From Diplocarpon mali (Eukaryota > Ascomycota > Leotiomycetes > Helotiales > Drepanopezizaceae): a stretch of 64,000 bases of DNA. Position numbers and translations under genes: made by a program. The stretch lies in contig JAENRP010000063.1 in assembly GCA_024741835.1 (NCBI GenBank), positions 1 through 64,000 on the forward strand, written 5' to 3'. This document shows positions 1 through 10,267 of the stretch, one piece after another (positions within the stretch are counted from its first letter, which is position 1; each line of letters opens with the position of its first letter). The notes under the pieces were generated by a model. It was given only the letters and a program-made list of their open reading frames with translations, made no database searches and was not told the DNA's origin.

Positions 1-41
1 TTAAAGATCACTTTATAATTATTATTTATAAACTATATAAA

Positions 42-330
42 TTAATTATTAAAAACTCTTATACAATTTAACTTTATATAAATCTTGCGGTTAGATAAAA
101 GATTAGTGCTTAAGCTAGGTATAAGGAGAACATTTTGCAAAAGGAAAGAAACGCTAGTAATATTTATCTCTATTATACCTATTAAGTCTATATACAACCT
201 TCTACTACTAATCTTAATAGAGTGCCTTTTTATTTTAATAAGCAGGCCTTTAAATAGGTAGGGTTTATTAATCATATATATTATATAACTAGTATTATTA
301 TACTAATTAGATTTAAGGATCTTATAAAGA
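42..330 (-). pseudogene. A1 protease / pre-integrase region (degenerate)
   Basis: The longest open piece (42-275, 77 codons) contains the phrase VLLIPSLSTNLLS, a close match to the copia-type block (xVLxVPxLxxNLLS) just after the aspartic protease active site and before the GAG-pre-integrase domain. The expected DSGAS motif upstream is not readable, the region being AT-mutated (YIINKPYLFKG is what remains). The same block lies at about 22770-23090 in A2. No functional protein is expected. Confidence 0.75.
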
Positions 331-429
331 TCAGCTTTTAAAATATAAGCATCTTTATTATAATTATTATCTAAATTATTAAAAGTGGATTTAGGTTTAG
401 ATAACCTACTATTATTATTAGAGGTATCT

Positions 430-1850
430 GCTAAAGTTCTGGCTAAATAGCCTTTTCCTTTGCCTTTCCTTAATAGTTACAGCCTTCGGTAGGATAAGGG
501 CAGTTTGCTTCTTGACTTCTGCTTTAATTACTTCTTAATATTAAAGCTAGCGACTATATTAATCAATTGCCTTCTAACTTTATAATTAGTAATATTATAA
601 GTACTATTATAGAAGTAGCATCTCTAATAAGCTTAAGGGCTCGTCCTACGCTCCTTCCTCTTCTTAGGCTTATCGTTGCCTTATAACGCGGCATTTGCCG
701 ACTTAGAGCGTCCTTCGAGGTCTTACTCAATAGTTTAAAGGAGGTCGATTTTCTTATAGATCTTAAGGTTAGGTTAAACGAGAAGAGATTATTTCGCAAT
801 AGCGAACTTAAAAGGGAGGCTATTAAATAGGAAATTAAAAAGCTAAGTTTCCTTAAAAGTCATAGCCATCCTAGGATCTATAGCTCTTACTCTCCTCTTT
901 ACTTTACGTAATATAGATTAAGTAGAATCTATATTTATATTTATATCCTTGCTATCTTTATCTTTTTTATATTAAAATGAAGTGATCTGCTATAGTAGAT
1001 ACTAGGTATTAAAGGCAATTATCTAAGAGTATTTTGCCTTTAATATATCCTATCTTATCTTTACGTTATTATAAATTTAAATAAAATCTTGATCTTTATC
1101 GCTTAAACCTTTATTAATCTTAAGCTTATATTTAATTAAGGCTAGCCTATACTCCTTCTCCTTTTCTATATTTAAAATCTGCCTTTAGGATTCTTAATTA
1201 TTATCTATTAAAGCTCTTAGGCTAAGCTTATTTAATATATCTAGCAAATCCTTAGTAGTTATATTAGCTATTAAAGTGGAAGTAGACGAATTAGTAGAAG
1301 GAGTATAAGGGGCTATTCTCGCGTATTTAATAAGTATCTTTTAAATCGCTATTTCAATGCCTTTGCTTTTAAAGTAAAGCTCTAAATCGTCGAACTATTA
1401 TTGCCAATTCTTCTAAGAGAGTTAGAGGTCTTTAGGCTTAGTATTTCGATTAGAATCAGATGCTATTGCCGTTTCAAATAGAATTGCATTTAAAATCAAA
1501 TAAATTAAATAGTTAAAGGCACTCCTCCTATCGAAAAGTTAAAATAATTAAATAGCAGATATTATAAAAGTATTAAATAGGGAGGAAGTCCTCTTATCGA
1601 AAAGGGTTTTTAGGCTATAACATAGGGAATTATACCTCTTATAAAATATAGTAAAGCAAGGAATTATACCTCTTGCAGTACCAAAGGGGTTATAAAGCAA
1701 GGAATCACACCTCTTGCAATATAGGTTAGCTAAATAAAGAATCATACCTCCTATTCGCCGATTGCTCGCCTCTTACTATAAGTCTTATTCAACTTCCTAC
1801 TAATAGTTGCAGCGCAAATGCTTTCTAAAGAAAGTCAATAATCTATTATC
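430..1850 (-). pseudogene. A1 gag remnant
   Basis: This fills the space between the primer-binding site and the protease of family A, where Ty1/copia elements encode the nucleocapsid polyprotein. No frame is open for more than about 80 codons. A CPYP-containing stretch near 500 may be what is left of the zinc knuckle, but the CCHC spacing is not intact. The assignment rests on position and on near-identity to 23230-24590 in A2, not on a recognisable capsid domain. Confidence 0.6.
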
Positions 1851-1860
1851 AGTCTATCTA

Positions 1861-1872
1861 AGGCTTATAACC
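1861..1872 (-). other. A1 primer-binding site (half initiator tRNA-Met type)
   Basis: On the minus strand the 12 bases directly after the 5' LTR read GGTTATAAGCCT. One or two RIP-type changes separate this from GGTTATGAGCCC, the complement of the initiator tRNA-Met anticodon stem-loop (GGGCTCATAACC). A2 has GGTTATAAGCCC at the same place. Confidence 0.7.
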
Positions 1873-2067
1873 TATTAAGCTTAAGTGAGTTAGCGCAATA
1901 GGTATAGGAAACTTCTAAAGGTCGATAGTCGATATATTAGTAAGAGTTAAAGAAGGAAGGTTACCCCTTTCTTCCCTTTAGCTATATACGTATTAATATC
2001 CTACTAATTAAGCAGTAGGGTCATATGATAATACATCGGAGTGATAGCTGTATTACCCATCTTAATA
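1873..2067 (-). repeat. A1 5' LTR (195 bp)
   Basis: This is the same length as, and aligns with, the A2 LTRs (18624-18818, 24619-24813) and the A3 LTR (61733-61927). Termini are TATTAAGC and CTTAATA, RIP-altered forms of TGTTGAGC and CTCAACA, giving the usual TG...CA ends with a short inverted repeat. Confidence 0.92.
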
Positions 2068-2993
2068 AATTTAATAGTTCATCTCCTCCTCTTTTTCCTT
2101 CTTCTCCTTTCGATAACTCTATATATATATATATAAATAAGATATTATTATTATCTTCGGCTGCCCTTAGCCTCCTTAAGTCTTAAAAGCTTAAAGGCGC
2201 AGAGGACTATAGCTAATAGAGGAATAAGGTTTTGAACCTTGCAAAGTCAAACGCCTTGACTATATATCTTTATATAAAAGCTAGAATATATACTCTACTT
2301 AAGGTTGACTTATAAGACCATTCTATTATACTTAAGGAAAGGGATAATTAGGTTAGATAGGAAGCTAAGGAATCTTAGATAAAGCTTGCTATTATACTTA
2401 ATTGTAAACTAGGCCTACTAGCTTATATAAAAGGCGATAAATCTGTCTTAGATATATGGAAAGCTTTTTAAAAATAGTACAAAGGATCTGGAATAGTGCT
2501 TGAATATAATGCTATATAAACCTATATTACTATTAAATATGACGACTTTAACTTACTTAAAGCTTACGTCGTCGCCTTTAGGCTTTTAATCATTAAATTG
2601 GAAGCTCTTGACTCTGCCCTTTCCTCTTACTAGTACCTTATTATATTTATTGCTAGCTATTCTAATAGATGGCCCATTTAAGCAGATTGATAACGCTTTA
2701 ACCTTCGCTTAGCTATAGTAGCTGGACGAAAATCAAAGATTACGCTTGAAGCTCTTATTAAAGATATTACTAATAAAGCTCGAGCCTTATAGAGTTTAAA
2801 AATGAATAGAACCGTCTTATATAGTAATAAATCGGCTAGTAAGCTATATTCCTTTAACTATAAGAAGTCAGAAAATAAGGGAGGTTTTAAAGACTTAAAG
2901 AAGAGCACCTTTAGGAATACTACCACCTCCTCCCCTAACTCCCCCTGTCTTTATTATAAGTAACCAGAGCTATACCATAAGGCAGAAGATTGC
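2068..2993 (+). pseudogene. B3 gag, N-terminal part
   Basis: This matches B1 5265-6190. A short Ser/Pro-rich lead-in is followed by a copia gag block (SLLKS-KLKGAEDYS type, then NALTIYLYIKA) with stops at RIP-altered Gln/Trp codons. It ends inside the zinc-knuckle region, where C1 inserted after 2993; the frame resumes at 16052. The C1 target site is ATTGC. Confidence 0.85.
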
Positions 2994-3242
2994 TATTACG
3001 GCCGCATCACGTGCACAGTTATATCACATATCGGTTAGGTGCATAAAGTCAGGTGCACGCTAAGGTAGCAAGGTAGCTGGATCATGTATACGCTAGTAAA
3101 GTACTTGTACTTATTCTAGAGGAGCTCTACTAGAGACTCTCTCTCTTTTATCTTTTCTTCTTATTATATAGTATACCTCTTAAGGTAATATAGTTAGCAT
3201 TTAATTATCGACCTATTATACGCTTAAGAGCAAGTTATAATA
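2994..3242 (+). repeat. C1 5' LTR (249 bp)
   Basis: It aligns with 17247-17498, 52088-52338 and, inverted, 59537-59785. The 5' end is TATTACGGCC; the 3' end is GTTATAATA, a RIP-altered form of GTCGTAACA seen in the partner LTR at 16046. Confidence 0.92.
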
Positions 3243-4240
3243 TAAGAAAAGATTAACTCAACCTCTATTAAGAAGCTTAATATCAACCTCCTTTAGAATC
3301 GTCATTTCGAACTGCCTTAAGCAACTCGTACGTAGTGCCTAGATCTTACTAATCTAGTTTTTAAAGAAAGCTGAAAAACGACCTTTGAATATAAGATCAG
3401 CTTGTTTTTTTAACCCTTTACCTTCTCTATTTAGCAAATGGAATTTTACCTTTAATTTTAATTCGAAAAAATTATTTACTATACTCTCGCTTTGCTAGCG
3501 TAGGCTGCTGCCTAAAGCAGTATAATAACTTTTCTCTTCTTAACTCTCTCCTTCCCTTATAAACACTTTATAATATATCGACCTATACTTATCGACAACT
3601 CTCCTTTTACTCTTTAAAGCTCCCTACTCCTTCCTTCCTTCGAATACAACTCGACTCTTTAAAGAACCCTCCTTGCGAATAAGTTATCGACCTTCTTTAT
3701 ACTTCCTATTAACCTATACTTGTTAATAACTCTTTTTATACTCTTTAAAGCTCCTTACCTCTTTAAAGCTCCTTACTCCTTCCTTTAAAACACTTAGGTA
3801 CAAAACTAGAGGACCTATACCTATATATATATATAAAGACTTAGTCAGCCTTAATAGGTTATATTATACTATTAGAGACTAGGTCAACTTTAGTAAAGTA
3901 ATAAGCTTTGGATCCTTAGACCCTACTTCCCTAGATTTGCACTATATCCTTAAGTAACCTTATTGCAACTCTTAATTAGTAAAGAGACGTAATCCTAAAG
4001 TAAAACCTTCTTTCTTAAGATCTATAAACCTATAATACCTTAATATATACTCTATTAAAAGGCTTTAAGAATATATATAGCTCTACCTATACTAATCTTC
4101 CCCTTTCTAAATAGGTCACTATTTAGTATTAGGTCCCTTTAGACTAAACTAAATAATATAAAGAGAGTTAGTACTTATAACCTTTAATCTTATATTACTT
4201 AAGAGAAGCGAAAGGTTAATTATACCTCTACTATTAGGCT
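3243..4240 (+). other. C1 untranslated leader
   Basis: About 1 kb between the 5' LTR and recognisable gag. It contains two imperfect direct copies of a segment with TATCGACC and CTTTAAAGCTCC (about 3576-3640 and 3680-3785). C2 has the same leader at 17499-17818 plus 37965 onward. No tRNA-like primer-binding site is obvious right after the LTR (TAAGAAAAGAT follows), so a self-priming mechanism as in some chromoviruses is possible but unproven. Confidence 0.6.
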
Positions 4241-4309
4241 TTACTACTACTAGTTCTATAGGCCTTACTGCCAACTATAGTCCTAGAGATATTCTCCCTC
4301 TTAAGCCTA

Positions 4310-4694
4310 CTTAAGAAGAAACCTCCCTTAGTACCGATTTTACTCCTAGGCCTAGACTGCAAGTAGATTCTCAGAATACTCCCTTTCTATTAATTAAAGT
4401 TAAGGAAGAACCGACGTCTACCCTTACTATATCGGCCCCTCTCTTTTCAACTGCTTAATAGGCTAAAATCGCAAACCTTATTAGCGCTACTATAGCTGCT
4501 ACTCTTTAAAATAATACTACTGCCCCTTCTTCCTTAAGTGCTAGCCCTTAGAATACTTAGTCCTTTACTACTAACTTACTACTTTCCTTAGACTACTACC
4601 TTTTAATTATCCAACCTTTAGTCTTAGCTATCGACCCTTATTAGATCAAGTACCTTTAAACCTATTTTAGCAACTATTAAGGTAAAATCACTTA
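4310..4694 (+). pseudogene. C1 gag, N-terminal part
   Basis: A degenerate frame rich in Ser, Thr, Ala and Pro precedes the capsid region and includes one copy of the 23-bp palindrome (4342-4364), read as TPRPRLQV. It is interrupted by B1 at TSD TAACA (4695-4699) and resumes at 10268. C2 has the uninterrupted version at 38750-39976. Confidence 0.75.
4342..4364. repeat. 23-bp palindrome in C1 gag
   Basis: One copy of the shared 23-bp motif. The left arm ACTCCTAGGCC is intact; the right arm has decayed to ACTGCAAGT. The same site in C2 is 38782-38804. Confidence 0.85.
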
Positions 4695-4699
4695 TAACA

Positions 4700-4948
4700 T
4701 ATTGCAGGTATGCCCGTCATATGTTTATCACATGATCTATCACATGACACATTATACATATGATATATCATATAACTTGCCATATAACTTAGCGGCTTCG
4801 CTAAGAAGCCCGCTTACCTTAAGTAGCTCATAGTTAAAGAGCTCTTATAAATCAAGACACTTAATATCGTTGTTTGCACCTTATACTTCTTTATGCCCTC
4901 TCTTCTAGTTTACTATCAAGTTCACTATCTAAGAACCTCCTTGCTATA
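4700..4948 (+). repeat. B1 5' LTR (249 bp)
   Basis: It begins TATTGCAGGT and ends CTTGCTATA; the partner LTR ends CTTGCTACA. Near the start is a run of alternating CATATG/ATATCATATG-like palindromic words, also present in the B2 LTRs. Confidence 0.93.
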
Positions 4949-4960
4949 AGTTATAAGCCC
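4949..4960 (+). other. B1 primer-binding site (half initiator tRNA-Met type)
   Basis: AGTTATAAGCCC directly follows the LTR. B2 reads GGTTATAAGTCC at the same place. Both are RIP-type derivatives of GGTTATGAGCCC, the complement of the initiator tRNA-Met anticodon stem-loop. Confidence 0.7.
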
Positions 4961-4989
4961 CGCATGCCTATGAATAGCATTTAACAAAT

Positions 4990-6518
4990 TCCATTGATCA
5001 GAGTCTCCCTTATAAACGAAAAGGCTAATCGACATTTTAAGTTTTACTTAACTAATAACGCATAATAAGCGTTATCTTAATAATAAAATAGTAGCTACTC
5101 CCCTTCTAGAGCGCTATGCAATAATCCAAGCTTACGCAAGATTCGTTACTATAGCTAAATTATTAGGACTAACAGCTAAGATTACTAGCTTAATTGCTAA
5201 AAGTACTCCACTGCCTAAATCACCTATTTTTAAAAGGACTAATATATAGTACCCTAAACTCGAATTCAATAGTTCATCTCCTCCTCCTCCTCCTTCTCCT
5301 CCTTTCGATAACTCTATATATAAACATATAAACAAAATATCGTCATTATCTTCAGCTGCCCTTAGCCTCCTTAAGTCTTAAAAGCTTAAAGGCGCAGAGG
5401 ACTACAGCTAGTAGAGGAATAAGGTTTTAAACCTTACAAAGTCAAACGCCTTAACCATATATCTCTATATAAAAGCTAGAATATATGCTCTACCTAAGGT
5501 TGACTTATAGGACCGTTCTATTATAAATAAGGAAAGGGATAATTAGGTTAGATAGGAAGCTAAGGAATCTCAGATAAAGCTTGCTATTATACTTAATTGT
5601 AAACTAGAACCACTAGCTTATACAAAAGGCGACAAATCTGCCTTAGATATATAGGAAGCTCTTTAAAAATAGTATAAAGGATCTGGAATAATACTTGAAT
5701 ATAATACTATATAAACCTATGTCACTATCAAATATAACAACTTCAATTCACTTAAAGCTTACGTCATCGCCTTCAGGCTTTCAATCACTAAATTAGAAGC
5801 TTTCAACTCTGCCCCTCCCTCTTACTAGCACCCTATTATATTTATTACTAGCTATTCCAATAGATGGCCTATTTAGGCAGATCGATAATGTTCTAACCTT
5901 CGCTTAGCTATAGCAGCTAGACGAAAATTAGAGATTACGCTCAAAGCTCTTATTAAAGATATTACTAATAAAGCTCAAGCCTTACAAAGTTCAAAAATGA
6001 ACGGAACCGTCTTATACAGTAACAAATTAGCTAGCAAGCCGCATTCCTCTAACTATAAGAAGTCAGAAAACAAGAGAGGTTTTAAAGACTTAAAGAAGAG
6101 TACCTCTAGGAATACTACCACCTCTTCCCCTAACTCCTCCTATCCTTATTATAAGCAACCAGAGCTATACCATAAGGCAGAAGATTGCTTTGCAATTAAT
6201 AAATCGAAAAGAGAGGCCTAGGAGAAGGATTTAAAGAAGAAGTACGTATTCCATTACCTTAAAGGCAAGGATAATAAGTCCTTGCTATTATTACCAAAAG
6301 GTAAGAAGCCTTTTAAGAAGATTCAAAAGGAAGATAAAGAGTCAGATAATGACCTCTTTAGGCATACTATACTATTACTAACCCTAGGGCTAATTCTCAC
6401 TCGCGAGCCAGGCCTAGGAGTCAATTCTGACTCCTCCCTAGGGCCAATTTCCACTTATAAGCCAGGCCTAGGAGTTAGTTCTTCTACCTACTTCTTATTA
6501 AAATTAAGGAATCGTTAG
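4990..6518 (+). pseudogene. B1 gag remnant
   Basis: One frame can be followed through stops from about 5070 to 6518. It gives an N-terminal stretch (RYAIIQAYARFVTIAKLLG), a Ser/Pro-rich linker near 5270-5310, the copia gag core (KLKGAEDYS, NALTIYLYIKA), and the open piece 5997-6221 with a zinc-knuckle remnant near codons 50-66 (YPYYKQPELYHKAEDCF, one Cys changed to Tyr). The open piece 6282-6518 follows and contains two copies of the 23-bp palindrome read as PGLGV. The start codon is unclear. Confidence 0.82.
6399..6475. repeat. Two 23-bp palindromes in B1 gag
   Basis: Copies at 6399-6421 and 6453-6475, 54 bp apart (18 codons), share the intact arm GGCCTAGGAGT. The other arm is ACTCGCGAGCC in the first and ACTTATAAGCC in the second, showing CGCG to TATA decay. 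The equivalents in B3 are 16265-16341 and in B2 57596-57666. Confidence 0.88.
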
Positions 6519-6900
6519 CTATATAATATAAGTGCTAGTAAGCATATCTTTAATAATCTCTTTAAGTTTACTTCCTATACTGCTTAAGATAATCTACCCT
6601 CTTTAAGTATAGTTAATAGATCTATTCAACCTCTCGGCATTAGCATTTGCAAAGTTAATGCATTTAAATCTAATAGAAAGGTATGTGTTCTTAAGTTAAT
6701 TAATACTCTCTATATACCTTAGTCACTTATCTGCTTATACTTAGGTAGTAAACTTAATAAAATCAAAGGCTTCTATTGAAATAGCAAGCTGTTCCTATCT
6801 AATAAGAAGGAAATTTGCACTATTAATAATAATATATATATTAATAAGGAATAGCCTTCTATTAACTCCTCTAGTTATATAAGTGGATATACTCTCTTAG
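6510..6900 (+). pseudogene. B1 aspartic protease region
   Basis: In the gag frame the active-site block reads LYNISASKHI, where copia proteases have LxDSGAS-HI; the Asp codon is AAT, as expected after RIP of GAT. The downstream KVNAFKSNRKVCVLKLINTLYIP matches the beta-strand block leading into the GAG-pre-integrase region. A Gln-derived stop follows. Confidence 0.8.
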
Positions 6901-7850
6901 CTACAATTGAGAATAGACCTCTTGATATTAAGCTCTAGCACTATCGATTAGGCTACGCTAGCTTATAAACGGTTAAAAAGACCCAATCTACTATTACTGA
7001 TATATAAATTAAAGAAATAAAATCAGGGAAGACGCGAATCTGCGCTCTTTATAAGAAGGGCAGACCTCTCTAATATATTAATAAACGTTTAGCTCGCCCT
7101 CAACCTACGAAGGCATTTGATAAGCTATATATCAACGTAGTTCATTTAAAGCCAACTAGCCTTAATAGTCATAAATACACTTCTATCTTCACTTACGCAG
7201 CTATAATAGTTAGATAAGAATAGACCTATATAAATAAATCTAATGCCTTTAAGGCAAATAAGAAAATGATTAGCCTTTTATAAACTTAATATAATCGCAT
7301 AATTAAGCGTTAGAGAACTAATAGAAGTAAGGAGTACTCTTTTATATAGATGCGAATACTTATAGAAAACCTTAGTATAATTTTAGAAGAATCTACTCTA
7401 TATACGCCAGAATAAGATAGCAGATTAGAACGATCAATTTATACACTAATAGAAAAGTTGCAAACAGCTATAATTGATTAAAATATCCCCTCCTTTCTCT
7501 AGCCTTACCTCCTTCTTTTGATAATACACATTACCAATCTTACTGCCTTTAATATTCTAAGTAGCAAGACTCTATATAAGGTCTTTTAAGATAATATCGA
7601 GCTTAATAAGCCTTATACTCCCTTAATTAAGCATCTTTGAGTACTAGGATGTCGCATCTACATACTAATTAAGAAAGAAAAGCGAACTTAAAGTAATAAA
7701 CTCGCTTTAAAAATAAAGGTAGGTACTCTTATTGGATTTGATAGCAGAAGTATCTATTAAATCTATATACTATTATAAATAAGGGAAAAGATTATTCGAT
7801 TATCTTACATTCGATTTAATAAAGACGGCCTAATTATAGAGCCGTAATTA
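6900..7850 (+). pseudogene. B1 integrase remnant
   Basis: An HHCC-like zinc region (HYRLGYASL ... RICALYKKGRP, second Cys lost) is followed by the DDE core: YINVVHLKP where YVDVVHLKP is expected for the first Asp, then the SILEESTLYTPE block. It ends with the C-terminal KVGTLIGFDSRSIYRIY block typical of copia integrases. In-frame stops sit at Gln/Trp positions throughout. Confidence 0.85.
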
Positions 7851-7862
7851 AGGGGTGATTTC

Positions 7863-7939
7863 ACTCCTAGGCCGGGACCGCGAGTCAATTCTGACTCTTA
7901 TAATAATAATGATTTCACTCTTGGGCCAGGACCGCAAGT
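7863..7939. repeat. Two 23-bp palindromes between B1 integrase and RT
   Basis: Copies lie at 7863-7885 (right arm GGACCGCGAGT intact) and 7917-7939 (ACCGCAAGT), 54 bp apart. They follow AATTAAGGGGTGATTTC. B3 has two copies here (52827-52903) and B2 has three (56081-56205), so copy number varies between copies of one family. Confidence 0.9.
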
Positions 7940-8189
7940 CGATTCAAGAGAAGCTAATAAAGCTAAGCTTCCAACTTTAAAAAAGAGAGGAAGACCTCCT
8001 AGTTTAAAGAATAAGGCTTACCCTTAGCCTTTTGAGAAGAGAGCTACTCGCTCTATTGCTCTTAGATTCAAAGCTGATAACTCTAATAATAAGGAAGCTT
8101 ATTTAAGCGCCTTCTATATGGCCTTACTTAACTCTCCTTACCTAAATGACCTAAAAATAGTCGAATAAGCCCTCTCTTGCGCTAACGCT

Positions 8190-9110
8190 AATAAATAGCG
8201 ATCTGCGATCAACTCTAAGTACAATTCCCTCGCTTATAAGAATATATAGGTAGTAGTGAAACGCTTAAAACTCTCTAAAGACAATAGAGTACTTAGATTA
8301 AGACTTGTCTTTAAAACCAAAAGAGACTAAAATAGGGAAATCTCCTAATAGAAGGTCAGATTTATTATATAAGGCTATATATAATAATAAGGTTGAGATT
8401 ATAACTAGACTTTTGCTAAAGTATGCAAATCTACAGTTTAGAAGATCGCAATTGCGCTTATAGTGCTATATAACTTCAAGCTAGATCAGTTCGATATTAA
8501 GATAGCTTTCCTTAATTTAGAAGCTGACTCTAATATCTACATTAAGTTACCTCCTAGATACACTTAAGATAAGGTCGTTCTTTTACCTTAAGACTACTAT
8601 CTTAAGCTTCTTAAGGCCTTATATAGTTTAAAGCAATCTTTACGACTATAGTAAGAAAAGCTACGGTCTGAGCTATAAAAGCTCGATTTTCAACCTCTCG
8701 ATACTAATAATTGTATATATATCAACCGCGCCTCTTAGATTCTTATTATCACCTATATTAATAACTTCCTTATAGTAGCAAAGAAGGGTAATATATATAA
8801 TAAGTTTAAAAGAGATCTTTGCAACCTCTTCGAAATCATAGGTAGCGAACCGGCTAACTACTTCTTAGGAGTATATATAGTTAGAGATCGATAAAATAGA
8901 ACGATCTCACTTTATTAAAACGCCTATATTAATAAGGTTTTTAAACGTTTTCATATGACTAATTGCAAGAGTGTACTAACGCCTTTTGCTAGTAGCTATA
9001 AAGTTCATATAGTCAAATTTGAAGGCCAAGCCACTCTATAGGAAGTAAAGCTATACTAAGAGATCTATAGTTCTCTATAGTACCTTGCGCACTATACGCA
9101 TTAGGATATA
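8190..9110 (+). pseudogene. B1 reverse transcriptase remnant
   Basis: Recognisable copia RT blocks in order: FDIKIAFLN (expected FDVKTAFLN), IYIKLPPRY, LLKALYSLKQS (LYGLKQS), the catalytic block TYINNF at about 8754-8765 (expected TYVDDF), and SEPANYFLGV. Both catalytic Asp codons of the YVDD box are Asn, so the enzyme could not work even without the stops. Confidence 0.88.
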
Positions 9111-9610
9111 CTATACTACTGCTCTATTCTTAGCAAATTCCTTACTAACCCTTCGCTATAATATATAGCAGCTTTAAAACGAGTTTTATAGTACTTGCAA
9201 GGAATGCGATTCTATTATACTACCTTCGAAAGTAAAACAACTGACCTAAAGCTTTAGAAATTGCATAGCTACTGCGATTCTGACTAGGCAGGTAACAGAG
9301 GAAGTAGAGCCTCCTATTCTAAGGCCATCTTCTTCCTTAATAATAGCATAATTACCGCCTCCTTTAAGCGATAAACTATTATCGCTCTCTTATCTATAGA
9401 GGTAGAGTATATTGCTATATGCAAATTCGCATAAGAAGCCTCTTAGATACGCCAGGTACTTAAGGAAATAGGCTACGCCGGCGACGATGCTACTAAAGTC
9501 GAGATGATCTGCAATAACTAAAGAGCCCTTTATCTTATTGAAAATCCCGAATATCATTAGAGAATAAAGCATATTAATATCAAGTTCTATTATATTCGAT
9601 AATAGCTTTA
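9110..9610 (+). pseudogene. B1 RNase H remnant
   Basis: It contains SYCDSDWAG-type YCDSD-AGNRGSRAS at about 9270-9310, IALLSIEVEYIAICK (expected ALSSTEAEYIAL), and near the end IKHINIKFYYIR, a version of the copia KHIDIRYHFIR motif. An antisense open frame at 9390-9620 is a shadow of this domain. Confidence 0.85.
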
Positions 9611-9735
9611 AAAAGGCCATTTAGACCTCTAGTATACAAATACCAAAGACAATACTGCCAATAGCCTTATTAAGAGCTTAAATAGCTCCAACTACGCCGC
9701 CTTTATCAAATTATTAAATATAAAGGTTTTGCACC

Positions 9736-9820
9736 TTAATTAAGGGGTGATTTTTTTTTTATACCCCTATTATAGGGTGATTTTTTTTACACTTCTATTA
9801 AAGGGTGATTTTTTTTTACT
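9736..9820 (+). repeat. Triplicated GGGTGA plus poly-T unit in B1 3' region
   Basis: The unit (A)AGGGGTGA followed by 8-10 T occurs three times at about 9740, 9776 and 9802, ending next to a palindrome copy. The inverted equivalent lies in B2 at 54208-54285. It is just downstream of RNase H and is probably non-coding. Confidence 0.8.
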
Positions 9821-9840
9821 CCTGGGCCAGGCCCGCGAGT
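9818..9840. repeat. 23-bp palindrome in B1 3' region
   Basis: Arms ACTCCTGGGCC and GGCCCGCGAGT around one base, only one change from consensus. It directly abuts the third poly-T run. The B2 equivalent is 54186-54208. Confidence 0.9.
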
Positions 9841-10013
9841 TGATTTTGACTTACTAAGGGGTGGATTTCCTACTTCTAGAGCGCGCTAGCGAACTCTACT
9901 CTATTTCCAATATCTGCAGATTGATTTTTCATACGAAACTGTAAAATACAACAAAAGTTATGATGTTATATATATTGCTAGCAAGTACCTTTAAAGGTCT
10001 CCCTAGAAGGGTG

Positions 10014-10262
10014 TATTGCAGGTATGCCTATCATATATTTATTATATAATCTATCATATAATACATTATATATATAATATGTTATATGACTTGCTATATA
10101 ACTTAGCGGCTTCGCTAAGAAGCCCGCTTACCTTAAGTAGCTTATAGTTAAAGAGCTCTTATGAATCAAGACACTCAACATCGTCGTTTGCACCTTATAC
10201 TTCTTCGTGCCCTCTCTTCTAGTTTACTATCAAGTTCACTATCTGAGAACCTCCTTGCTACA
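10014..10262 (+). repeat. B1 3' LTR (249 bp)
   Basis: It starts TATTGCAGG after a purine-rich tract (AGAAGGGTG, 10005-10013) that can serve as polypurine tract. It ends CTTGCTACA at 10262, followed by TSD TAACA. Confidence 0.93.
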
Positions 10263-10267
10263 TAACA

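Larger units (their letters stand above)
1..2067 (-). mobile_element. A1: Ty1/copia family A element, 5' half, cut by window start
   Basis: The sequence aligns by eye over its whole length with 22745-24813 of the complete copy A2. Read on the minus strand it runs 5' LTR, primer-binding site, gag, protease region; integrase, RT and the 3' LTR lie left of the window. The right edge is exact: the LTR ends at 2067 and the gag of backbone element B3 resumes at 2068 (compare 5265 onward in B1). The left target-site copy is outside the window, so the TSD (expected aattt, 2068-2072) cannot be confirmed. Reading frames are broken by RIP-type stops. Confidence 0.9.
4700..10262 (+). mobile_element. B1: complete Ty1/copia family B element inside C1
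   Basis: 249-bp LTRs at 4700-4948 and 10014-10262 are flanked by TSD TAACA (4695-4699 and 10263-10267). The uninterrupted host sequence is seen in C2 near 39150. Length is 5563 bp. Order is gag, protease, integrase, RT, RNase H, as in Ty1/copia. This is the best template for B2 and B3. All frames are interrupted and the RT motif reads YINN, so it is inactive. Confidence 0.95.

Noticed and set aside
563..799. 78-codon minus-strand frame in A1
   Set aside because: A fragment within the degenerate gag region, not open in A2; kept as part of the gag remnant, not as a separate gene.
4960..5260. Possible host promoter or gene 5' end
   Set aside because: It is internal to B1, between primer-binding site and gag, and recurs in B2; no host DNA is present.
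5132..5335. 67-codon minus-strand frame with a Gly/Glu run
   Set aside because: Antisense to the Ser/Pro-rich part of B1 gag.
9390..9620. 76-codon open frame on the minus strand
   Set aside because: Antisense to the copia RNase H of B1; the homologous frame reappears antisense to B2 RNase H at 54403-54633. A shadow, not a gene.
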